Source: an uncultured Verrucomicrobiota bacterium (GTDB lineage: Bacteria; Verrucomicrobiota; Kiritimatiellia; RFP12; UBA1067). From it: a stretch of 13,442 nt of DNA. This document shows, in pieces, positions 7,473 to 12,715 of this stretch. The stretch lies in contig CAMOIK010000040.1 of the NCBI GenBank assembly GCA_946615875.1, positions 1 to 13,442 of the forward strand, given 5' to 3'. The notes beneath the pieces were generated by a model. It saw nothing but the letters and a program-made list of their open reading frames with translations. It was not told the DNA's origin and searched no databases. Each line of letters starts with the position of its first letter. The stretch's first letter is position 1. A program made the position numbers and the translations under genes.

Positions 7473-8627
7473 ATGTCATTTCTGCTGAAGATAGTCGAGG
7501 GACCCAACAAGGGCGCTGAAATAGCGCTCGTGGAGGGGCTTTGCGTCACGATAGGCAAGGCCGATTCCTGCGACATCGTCCTCGCAGACCCGACGCTGCC
7601 GGATTCCCCCGTCCAGATCGAGGCCGCCCCGGACGGCGTCTCTCTGGAGCTGCCTGGCGAGGGGCGCAGCCACATGGAACCGTATCGCGTGGTTGTGGTC
7701 GGCTCCACGGCGTTCGCCGTCGGCAGCGCCGACGACGCCTGGCCGGCGCTCGTCTGGCCGAAGAAGGAAGAGCCGGCGGAGGAACCGGCCCGGGCGCAAG
7801 CCACGGCAACGGACGAGGACGCGAAGCCGCCGGAAGAGAAGAAGGGGCCTGGCAAGGACAAAAAGGGCGTCGGCTGCCTCTTCTTCGCGCTCGTGCTCTT
7901 CTTCATCCTGCTCTTCGTCATGTGCCTGCTCGGCTGGTTCTTCAGGGAAAGGATATCCGCCATGCTGCCTCGCGGCGATGCCGGGACGGAGACCGCCGGC
8001 GAGGCGGAGGAGCATGTCGATTCGATCGACGCGCTGGTCGAGAAGTATTCGCTGGAGAAATCGGAAAGCGACGGCCGCGTCTTGCTGACGGGCGATTTCG
8101 CGACGCGGGCGGAGCGGCTGGCGGCCACGGCCCAGGCGTATGCCGCGCAGCCGGAGATACTGCTCGATTTCGCAGACCGCGAATCTCTGAAGTCTGCAGT
8201 CGAAGAGACGCTCGCCCTGGTCGGAGAGAAGGAGCTTTCCGTCGTGAAGATCGCGGGCCGCGTCGCCATCCTGTCCGGAAGGGCGCTCGATTTGCGCAAG
8301 GCGCTGGAGGCGATTTCCGAGGACGTGCCCAAGCTCGCCAACGTCGATTGCTCTGGCGTGGACGCGTCTGTCGTCGCCATGCGCGGCAATCCGGCCGACG
8401 GCTCCGCCGCTCCCGGTTCGGGCAAGTCGAAGGCTGCCAGGCGCAAGGCCGCGCATCCCGATCTGCCGGTCTGCGGCATACTGATGAGCCCGTATCCGTG
8501 CCTCGTCATGAGCAACGGCATGAGGATTCTCGAAGGCGCGCCGATGGCGGATGGCGCAATCGTCAAGATAGAGCCGGACCGTGTGGTGTTCACGAATTCG
8601 ACGGGGAGGGTGGTATGGAAGCCGTGA
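7473..8627 (+). CDS. sctD: SctD, outer ring of the inner-membrane complex
   Basis: A bitopic inner-membrane ring protein that links the cytosolic sorting platform (through SctK) to the periplasmic ring. The 384-residue product has an N-terminal cytosolic FHA-like domain (about 1-98, opening FLLKIVEGPNKGAEI). A Lys/Glu/Ala-rich linker (about 100-131) precedes one membrane helix (about 133-157, CLFFALVLFFILLFVMCLLGWFF). Periplasmic ring-building modules follow (about 180-384), with an end segment SNGMRILEGAPMADGAIVKIEPDRVVF typical of YscD-family C-termini. Its ATG follows a repeat-like spacer and has no Shine-Dalgarno site. The 3' end overlaps yscE by 13 nt. Length and topology fit YscD (about 419 residues) and related proteins. 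Confidence 0.9.
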   Translation: MSFLLKIVEGPNKGAEIALVEGLCVTIGKADSCDIVLADPTLPDSPVQIEAAPDGVSLELPGEGRSHMEPYRVVVVGSTAFAVGSADDAWPALVWPKKEEPAEEPARAQATATDEDAKPPEEKKGPGKDKKGVGCLFFALVLFFILLFVMCLLGWFFRERISAMLPRGDAGTETAGEAEEHVDSIDALVEKYSLEKSESDGRVLLTGDFATRAERLAATAQAYAAQPEILLDFADRESLKSAVEETLALVGEKELSVVKIAGRVAILSGRALDLRKALEAISEDVPKLANVDCSGVDASVVAMRGNPADGSAAPGSGKSKAARRKAAHPDLPVCGILMSPYPCLVMSNGMRILEGAPMADGAIVKIEPDRVVFTNSTGRVVWKP

Positions 8628-8857
8628 CCGAGCCCGTGAGACTCCTCGACATCGAGCGCGAACTCGCCGGCCCGGGCAGGGACGAGGCGCTGGCGAGATA
8701 CGATGCGATGCTCGTCGCGCTGGATGGGCGCATCGCCGATGCGATGCGAGACGGGCTTGCGCCCGACGAATACCCGAAGGCCGAGGCCCTGAGGGAAGCG
8801 AATACGATAGCGAGAAAGATTTTACGTTTGACCGTCCAGGTGGCCGGTCGAGCATAA
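8615..8857 (+). CDS. yscE: YscE-like needle co-chaperone
   Basis: An 80-residue helical protein between sctD and sctF, the position of yscE. YscE and YscG form a heterotrimer with the needle subunit and keep it from polymerising in the cytosol. Two helices are apparent (about residues 23-45, EALARYDAMLVALDGRIADAM, and 51-78, EYPKAEALREANTIARKILRL), joined by a short Gly/Pro loop. This matches the YscE hairpin, including its YxxWxxExxAL-like start of helix two. The ATG at 8615 sits behind GGGGAGGG (8603-8610) and overlaps the sctD stop by 13 nt; the longer open frame upstream is only a shadow of sctD. The YscE family is highly divergent, so the call leans on size and position. Confidence 0.75.
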   Translation: MEAVTEPVRLLDIERELAGPGRDEALARYDAMLVALDGRIADAMRDGLAPDEYPKAEALREANTIARKILRLTVQVAGRA

Positions 8858-8886
8858 AAACCAGAAGGTTCAACAACACAAAACAA

Positions 8887-8894
8887 GAAAGGAG
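8887..8894 (+). promoter_or_regulatory. sctF ribosome binding site in an A-rich leader
   Basis: GAAAGGAG lies 6 nt before the sctF ATG, within a 43-nt gap (8858-8900) that is very A-rich and looks unstructured. This is the only real gap inside the sctD-sctI block and suggests high translation of the needle subunit. Confidence 0.7.
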
Positions 8895-8900
8895 TCACAA

Positions 8901-9254
8901 ATGGCAGCAACAGCAGATGGATCGATTACCGGGATCGCCGGGATCAACAATAATAGCGTAGATGGCTATGTAGAGGTTCGCGACATACAATCCTCGAACG
9001 CCCGCGCATCCGGTTATAAGGCGAGCTCGCTCTACGGCGGTGCTGTTTACAACGCGCTGTTCAACGCCGCACTTGTAATGGAGGCGCGCTTGGCCGAGTC
9101 GCTGCAGACATATCAGGAGCATCCCGACGTGCAGGCCAACCTCCAGCAGTTGCAGTACGACCTGCAGCAGTGGAACCTCACGCTCACCACGATGTCCAAC
9201 ATCAACAAGAACCTCGGCGACGCGCTCAAGTCCATCGCCTCGAACTTCCGCTGA
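8901..9254 (+). CDS. sctF: SctF, needle subunit
   Basis: The polymerising extracellular needle protein. The C-terminal part carries the family pattern: HPDVQANLQQLQYDLQQWNL (about residues 73-92) then SNINKNLGDALKSIASNF (about 99-116), matching the P-x4-LQ-x4-W ... S-x3-K-x2-D-x3-I theme of YscF, PscF and CdsF. At 117 residues it is about 30 longer than typical needle subunits (80-90); the excess is at the N-terminus, a Gly/Ser/Asn-rich segment (about 1-45). The first codons are AT-richer than neighbouring genes, which fits strong initiation from the A-rich leader. No signal peptide is present, as expected for a substrate of the system itself. yscE lies upstream and yscG directly downstream (TGATG, 1-nt overlap), the pair expected to chaperone it. 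Confidence 0.92.
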   Translation: MAATADGSITGIAGINNNSVDGYVEVRDIQSSNARASGYKASSLYGGAVYNALFNAALVMEARLAESLQTYQEHPDVQANLQQLQYDLQQWNLTLTTMSNINKNLGDALKSIASNFR

Positions 9255-9622
9255 TGCTTGACATTACGGGCGAGGAAGCGCGACTGTTGTTGAACATCGC
9301 CCTGATGTCTATCGGGCAGAACCGCTTCGGGTCGGCCGCGAAAATCCTCGCGGCGCTCGAGCGGTTCCGCCCCGACGAGCCCTCTCTGGCGGTGGCGAAC
9401 GCCATTATGCTGATGAGCGGCCAGGACTTCCAGGGGGCGGTGGACTACATCGACCGCGAAGCGCTGCCACGTTTCCCGGACTCCGCGATGCTTCAGGCGT
9501 TCAAGGGCATGGCGCTGATGCGGCTGGACCGCCGCGCAGACGCCGCCGACCCGCTCGAAATCGCGGCAAACCAGACCGCAGACGCAGCTGCGGCCCAACT
9601 AGCAAAGGACTTGATGTCATGA
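9254..9622 (+). CDS. yscG: YscG-like TPR needle chaperone
   Basis: A 122-residue all-helical protein with TPR-type repeats (LLNIALMSIGQNRFGSAAKI at about residues 12-31; PSLAVANAIMLMSGQDFQGAV at about 42-62; SAMLQAFKGMALMRLDRRADA at about 76-96). YscG is 115 residues with a TPR fold and cradles the C-terminal helix of YscF, helped by YscE. Position (right after sctF), size and fold all agree. The start shares one base with the sctF stop and has no own Shine-Dalgarno site, so it should be translated by coupling. The next gene, sctI, overlaps its stop by ATGA behind AAAGGA. No yscH (yopR) gene lies between yscG and sctI, unlike Yersinia. Confidence 0.8.
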   Translation: MLDITGEEARLLLNIALMSIGQNRFGSAAKILAALERFRPDEPSLAVANAIMLMSGQDFQGAVDYIDREALPRFPDSAMLQAFKGMALMRLDRRADAADPLEIAANQTADAAAAQLAKDLMS

Positions 9623-10005
9623 CGGAAGCAATGATTGTGGAGGCGATACGCGCCGCGCACGGGACGGGCTTCGACACGTCCGCGCAGCCGGTCGCGCCGA
9701 CGGCCGACCCCGCCGCGGTGGCCCGTTTCCAGGCGGCGATGGCCCCGTCCGGGGTGGAACGCGCCGATCCGGTGCCGTTCGCTTCGGAGGTTGGCGCGGT
9801 CTGGGACTCCGCGCGCGCCAGGAACCAGGAGATGCTGCACAGGGTGCAGGCCCTGTCGAGCCTGTCTTCCATGAACAGCGCCACCATGGCCAACCTCGTG
9901 GAACTGCAGTACGAGGTCATGAACCTCTCCTTCCAGCAGGATGTCGTCACCAAGATCGCCGACAAGGCATCTACGGCGATCCAGACGCTGATCAAGAACC
10001 AGTAG
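9619..10005 (+). CDS. sctI: SctI, inner rod protein
   Basis: Forms the inner rod/adapter joining the export apparatus to the needle. The 128-residue product has a Pro/Ala-rich, flexible N-terminal half and a helical C-terminal half. Its end, LVELQYEVMNLSFQQDVVTK (about 95-114) then IADKASTAIQTLIKNQ (about 113-128), follows the YscI/PrgJ/MxiI pattern (LQ-x2-V-x2-S..., ending in a K-x2-Q-type TLLK-Q motif). AAAGGA (9604-9609) lies 9 nt upstream of the ATG, which overlaps the yscG stop by ATGA. It ends the compact sctD-yscE-sctF-yscG-sctI block; the S23 cassette follows immediately. Confidence 0.9.
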   Translation: MTEAMIVEAIRAAHGTGFDTSAQPVAPTADPAAVARFQAAMAPSGVERADPVPFASEVGAVWDSARARNQEMLHRVQALSSLSSMNSATMANLVELQYEVMNLSFQQDVVTKIADKASTAIQTLIKNQ

Positions 10006-10007
10006 CA

Positions 10008-10047
10008 AGATGGTTAGATGGTTGGATGGTTAGATGGTTACATGGTT
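10008..10047 (+). repeat. Five tandem copies of octamer RSATGGTT
   Basis: Exact 8-nt periodicity: units at 10008, 10016, 10024, 10032 and 10040, with sequences AGATGGTT (three times), GGATGGTT and ACATGGTT. The array begins 2 nt after the sctI stop and ends 15 nt before the S23 start codon. It is nearly the reverse complement of the array at the other end of that gene. Confidence 0.9.
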
Positions 10048-10062
10048 TAGTAGAATAGAGAT

Positions 10063-10500
10063 ATGGGGAGAGTGGATAGATTTGAAGATCTTGAGGTGTG
10101 GCAACTTGCAAGACGCCTTACGGTGAAAATCTACTCGCTTTCCGGAAATGGCAATTTCGCGAAAGATCATGGTTTAAAAGGACAGATTCAGCGAGCGGCG
10201 GTTTCCGTGGTTTCAAATATTGCTGAGGGTTTTGACAGGAGGACAAATCTTCAATTTTTGCATTTCCTTGAAATCGCAGCAGGTTCGGCTAGTGAAGTGC
10301 GGGCACAGTTGTATTTGGCGTCTGATTTAGGCTATATAACCAATGACCAGTTCAACGAAGTGTTTCATGATATCGAGAGGATAAGCAGAATGCTGACGCG
10401 ATTTATGCAATATCTTCAAAGTCAGCCAAATCGACCAGATAACAGCGAACAAACCATCAAACCATCAAACGATCAAACCATCAAACCGGAAGGGATTTAG
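10063..10500 (+). CDS. S23/IVS-type four-helix-bundle protein inserted between sctI and sctJ
   Basis: A 145-residue protein of the 23S rRNA intervening-sequence (S23) four-helix-bundle family. It opens with the family hallmark RFEDLEVWQLARRL (about residues 6-19), then LKGQIQRAAVSVVSNIAEGFDRR (about 38-60), LHFLEIAAGSASEVRAQLYLA (about 66-86) and a last helix to about residue 120. The family pentamerises and resembles the bAvd accessory protein of diversity-generating retroelements; its role outside rRNA is unknown. Codons are visibly AT-richer than the neighbouring T3SS genes, suggesting separate origin. The gene is bounded by complementary octamer arrays, and the downstream array is translated into its C-terminal tail (QTIKPSNDQTIKPEGI). 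No Shine-Dalgarno site precedes the ATG. TAGAAT at 10051-10056 resembles a -10 box. It does not look like a T3SS component. Confidence 0.9.
   Translation: MGRVDRFEDLEVWQLARRLTVKIYSLSGNGNFAKDHGLKGQIQRAAVSVVSNIAEGFDRRTNLQFLHFLEIAAGSASEVRAQLYLASDLGYITNDQFNEVFHDIERISRMLTRFMQYLQSQPNRPDNSEQTIKPSNDQTIKPEGI
10452..10487 (+). repeat. Four tandem copies of octamer AACCATCA
   Basis: Units at 10452, 10460, 10468 (AACGATCA) and 10476, then a partial unit (AACC). The reverse complement TGATGGTT differs from the upstream unit AGATGGTT at one base, so the two arrays could pair over about 32 positions with one mismatch per 8. It lies within the last codons of the S23 gene. Confidence 0.9.
10488..10494 (+). 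promoter_or_regulatory. sctJ ribosome binding site inside the S23 gene end
   Basis: GGAAGGG lies 10 nt before the sctJ ATG and overlaps the last sense codons of the S23 gene, immediately after the octamer array. A stem formed by the arrays would place this site at its 3' foot. Confidence 0.55.
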
Positions 10501-10504
10501 ACTT

Positions 10505-11110
10505 ATGTTATGTTTGCATAGACGTGCGTTTTTGCTTGCAGGGTGTGGGCTCGCCTTGCTTCTTTCCGGGTGCGATTCGGAGACGACTCTGCACTCCGGC
10601 CTGGTGGAGCAGCAAGCCAACCTCGTGATGGCCGCGCTCCTCGACGGCGGCATATCGTGCCACAAGACGCCGGGCGAGGAAGGCACCTGGAACGTCACAG
10701 TGATGGAGTCCAGGTTCGCCGAGGCCGTCAACCTGCTCGAAAGCAGGGGGCTGCCCCGCCGCGGCTACCAGGGCGTGGGCGAGGTCTTCAAGAAGACAGG
10801 CATGATCTCCTCGCCCTCCGAGGAGAGAATCCGCTTCATGGACGCGCTCGCGCAGGACATCTCGCACACCATAGCCACGATAGACGGCGTCCTCGACGCT
10901 CGCGTCCACGTGGTGCTGCCGGAGAACGACCCGTTCGCCCGCAACACCCTGCCGTCGTCCGCGGCCGTGGCCATTCGCACGCGCTGGGACGTCGACCTCA
11001 CGGACATGGTCCCGTCCATCAAGGGGCTCGTGAAGAATGCCATAGAGGGGCTGGCGTACGACAAGATAGTGGTCACCATATTCCGCGACAATCCGCCTAA
11101 GCGGCAGTAG
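10505..11110 (+). CDS. sctJ: SctJ, inner-membrane ring lipoprotein
   Basis: The ring-forming lipoprotein (YscJ/PrgK/MxiJ/EscJ). The 201-residue product starts with a lipoprotein signal: positive HRR, hydrophobic core, lipobox LLLSGC with Cys23. Asp24 follows, which in E. coli is the +2 signal that keeps lipoproteins in the inner membrane, as expected here. The first ring module (about residues 28-83, with QQANLVMAALLDGGISC) and the second (about 100-195, with DARVHVVLPENDP and SIKGLVKNAIEGL) match the two RBM domains of the family. There is no C-terminal membrane helix; the protein ends soon after the second domain, like EscJ and unlike YscJ or PrgK. An earlier LAGC at residues 11-14 is too close to the N-terminus to be the lipobox. 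Confidence 0.95.
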   Translation: MLCLHRRAFLLAGCGLALLLSGCDSETTLHSGLVEQQANLVMAALLDGGISCHKTPGEEGTWNVTVMESRFAEAVNLLESRGLPRRGYQGVGEVFKKTGMISSPSEERIRFMDALAQDISHTIATIDGVLDARVHVVLPENDPFARNTLPSSAAVAIRTRWDVDLTDMVPSIKGLVKNAIEGLAYDKIVVTIFRDNPPKRQ

Positions 11111-11128
11111 GCGAAAGGCGAGGTGTCG

Positions 11129-11470
11129 ATGACGGGCGAAGCGAGACAGTTCCTGCTGACCACCGGGTGGCTGTTTCTGCGGCACGGGCAGAAGCTGCGG
11201 GCGAAGCGCATCTTCGCCGCGCTTGTGGAGGCCGACGCCCGCGATGGCGTGGCCGTGGCCGCGCTGGCCGAGCTTATGCTCGACGACGGCGAGCCCCAGG
11301 GCGCGTTGGAGCTGCTGCGCGCCGCCGACTTCCCCGCCGAACTCTCCCACGCCGAGGCGGTGCTGGAGACTCGCGCGCTGCGAATGGCCGGGAGGACGCG
11401 CGAAAGTTCGGCGCGCTGGCGCCGCTACCTCGAGACCAGGAAAGGAGTCGCCAGGCAATGGATAGCGTGA
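11129..11470 (+). CDS. sctY: SctY (YscY-like) TPR chaperone of SctX
   Basis: A 113-residue helical TPR-type protein that closely mirrors YscY (114 residues). ARQFLLTTGWLFLRHGQKLRA (about residues 5-25) corresponds to QEFLLLNGWLQLQCGHAERA, and the end TRESSARWRRYLETRK corresponds to the YscY end DKARHAYQHYLELKD. YscY binds YscX and both contact YscV; all are needed for secretion in Ysc systems. It lies between sctJ and sctK rather than beside sctX, an unusual place. Two starts are possible: GTG 11123 and ATG 11129; GGCGAGG (11117-11123) is well spaced only for the ATG, which is used here. It overlaps sctK by 13 nt. An alternative reading is a generic TPR chaperone, but the N-terminal match is specific. 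Confidence 0.7.
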   Translation: MTGEARQFLLTTGWLFLRHGQKLRAKRIFAALVEADARDGVAVAALAELMLDDGEPQGALELLRAADFPAELSHAEAVLETRALRMAGRTRESSARWRRYLETRKGVARQWIA

Positions 11471-12108
11471 TCGACATGGAAGGCGCGCGCCGCCTGGTCG
11501 CCGATGCGGTCTTGTGGCCGCTCGTGCGCGATTTCCTTTGGGACTTCGCCCCGCAGATACACCCGTCGCGCCTGCCGGACGGCTTCTCGGAGATGGCGGG
11601 GCAGCCGCCGCGCATAAGGCGCTACGTAATGGGCGTCCTCGGCGTCGCGCCGGTTTTTCACGATTTTCCGGCTTCAGACAACAGCCGACTCATACTGCTG
11701 CCGGGCGGTTCGCTGGAGTCGCTGGCTCGGTGGCTCGGCGCGCTGGCCTGTGCGCAGTCGCTGCGCAGGATAACGGACGGCGCCCGCGTCCGCGCCCTCA
11801 AGGCGTCGTTGCCGGACGTATATCCCGCCGTCTTCTCTTACACCGCGTATTTCAAGGGCTTTGGCGGCGAGGCGTCCGGCGTTTTTGACGGGCTGGATGG
11901 CGAGGGGACTGTCTCCAAGGTCGTCGAGACGGGCTACGGCCTGTTGTTTTCGCTCGTGTCCGCGCTCCCGGAAGGTCTGCTGCGGAGACTTGAGCTGAAG
12001 CTGCCGCAGACCGCCGCACCGGCTGGCGCCCAGACGGTCGCGCAGCCGATTCTTCACAAGATATTGAGACTGAAGTTCCCGGAGGCCTACACGCTATGCT
12101 GCTCATAG
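11458..12108 (+). CDS. sctK: SctK, sorting-platform protein
   Basis: A 216-residue soluble protein in the yscK position between J/Y and L; YscK is about 209 residues. SctK connects the cytosolic pods (SctQ-SctL) to the SctD ring. Features typical of the family are a C-terminal ILRLKFPEAYTLC segment and a helical N-terminal half with WPLVRDFLWDFAPQIHPSRLP. The ATG is chosen because AAAGGAG (11441-11447) lies 10 nt upstream and the longer frame would run through sctY. It overlaps the stops and starts of both neighbours by 13 nt. The SctK family is poorly conserved; the call rests mainly on size, order and the C-terminal pattern. Confidence 0.82.
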   Translation: MDSVIDMEGARRLVADAVLWPLVRDFLWDFAPQIHPSRLPDGFSEMAGQPPRIRRYVMGVLGVAPVFHDFPASDNSRLILLPGGSLESLARWLGALACAQSLRRITDGARVRALKASLPDVYPAVFSYTAYFKGFGGEASGVFDGLDGEGTVSKVVETGYGLLFSLVSALPEGLLRRLELKLPQTAAPAGAQTVAQPILHKILRLKFPEAYTLCCS

Positions 12109-12710
12109 GAAAGAAAGACTGGACGCTCGAGAGCGACCGCCGTCTCGTCAAGGCGACGGATGCCGCAACGGTCGCAAGTGCCGCAGAAATCATTGCGGCC
12201 GCCGAGGCCGACGCCGCCAGAATGCGCGAACAGGCGAAGGAGGAGTTCGAGCAGGAGCGCCGGCGCGGCTACGAGAAGGGTGTGAACGATGGCAAGATGG
12301 AGATTGCCATGCAGAAGCTCGACCTCGTGGACTCTTCCGTCTCGTTCATGGAGAGCGTCGAGAAGAAGATGGCCGACATCGTGATGAAGGCGCTGCGCAC
12401 GTTTGTCGTCGAGATCGGCGACAAGGAGATGGTGGTGCAGATCGTCCGCAAGACGCTGAACGCCGTCATCCGCACCCAGCGTCAGGTCACGCTCAAGGTC
12501 GCGCCGGAGATGGCCGCGACGGTGAAGGAGCGGCTCGAAGGGTTTCGCGCGCAGTATCCGACGGTCGAGACGTTCGACGTCGTCGAGGACGCCCGCCTGA
12601 AGGGGACGGCGTGCGTGCTCGAGACCGAGGCCGGCGCGGCAGACGCGTCGGTCGAGACTCAGCTTGCGGCGATCGAGAAATCGCTGCAGAGCCATATCGC
12701 TAGGGGGTAG
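12096..12710 (+). CDS. sctL: SctL, ATPase stator (YscL/FliH family)
   Basis: The peripheral stalk that binds the SctN ATPase and links it to the SctQ pods. The 204-residue protein opens with a short conserved N-terminus (LLIGKKDWTLESDRRLVKA). A long Ala/Glu/Arg-rich helix, likely coiled coil, follows (about 25-85, AAEADAARMREQAKEEFEQE). A C-terminal domain (about 85-195) related to V/F-type peripheral stalk subunits contains VVQIVRKTLNAVI and QVTLKVAPEM, where the family has its R-x-hydrophobic LRVHP-like strand. GGAGG (12081-12085) lies 10 nt before the ATG, inside sctK. The sctN gene starts 5 nt after its stop, fitting stoichiometric expression of stator and ATPase. Confidence 0.92.
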   Translation: MLLIGKKDWTLESDRRLVKATDAATVASAAEIIAAAEADAARMREQAKEEFEQERRRGYEKGVNDGKMEIAMQKLDLVDSSVSFMESVEKKMADIVMKALRTFVVEIGDKEMVVQIVRKTLNAVIRTQRQVTLKVAPEMAATVKERLEGFRAQYPTVETFDVVEDARLKGTACVLETEAGAADASVETQLAAIEKSLQSHIARG

Positions 12711-12715
12711 GGGCT

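Noticed and set aside
5473..7479. Long open frame on the minus strand across sctV (668 codons), and similar minus-strand frames across sctC
   Set aside because: They lie opposite secure genes, have the His/Arg/Val/Leu-rich composition typical of antisense frames in GC-rich DNA, and show no recognisable domain.
10008..10487. CRISPR-like or transposon interpretation of the octamer arrays
   Set aside because: Units are only 8 nt and directly tandem without spacers, and there is no transposase, terminal inverted repeat of IS type or target duplication that I could see.
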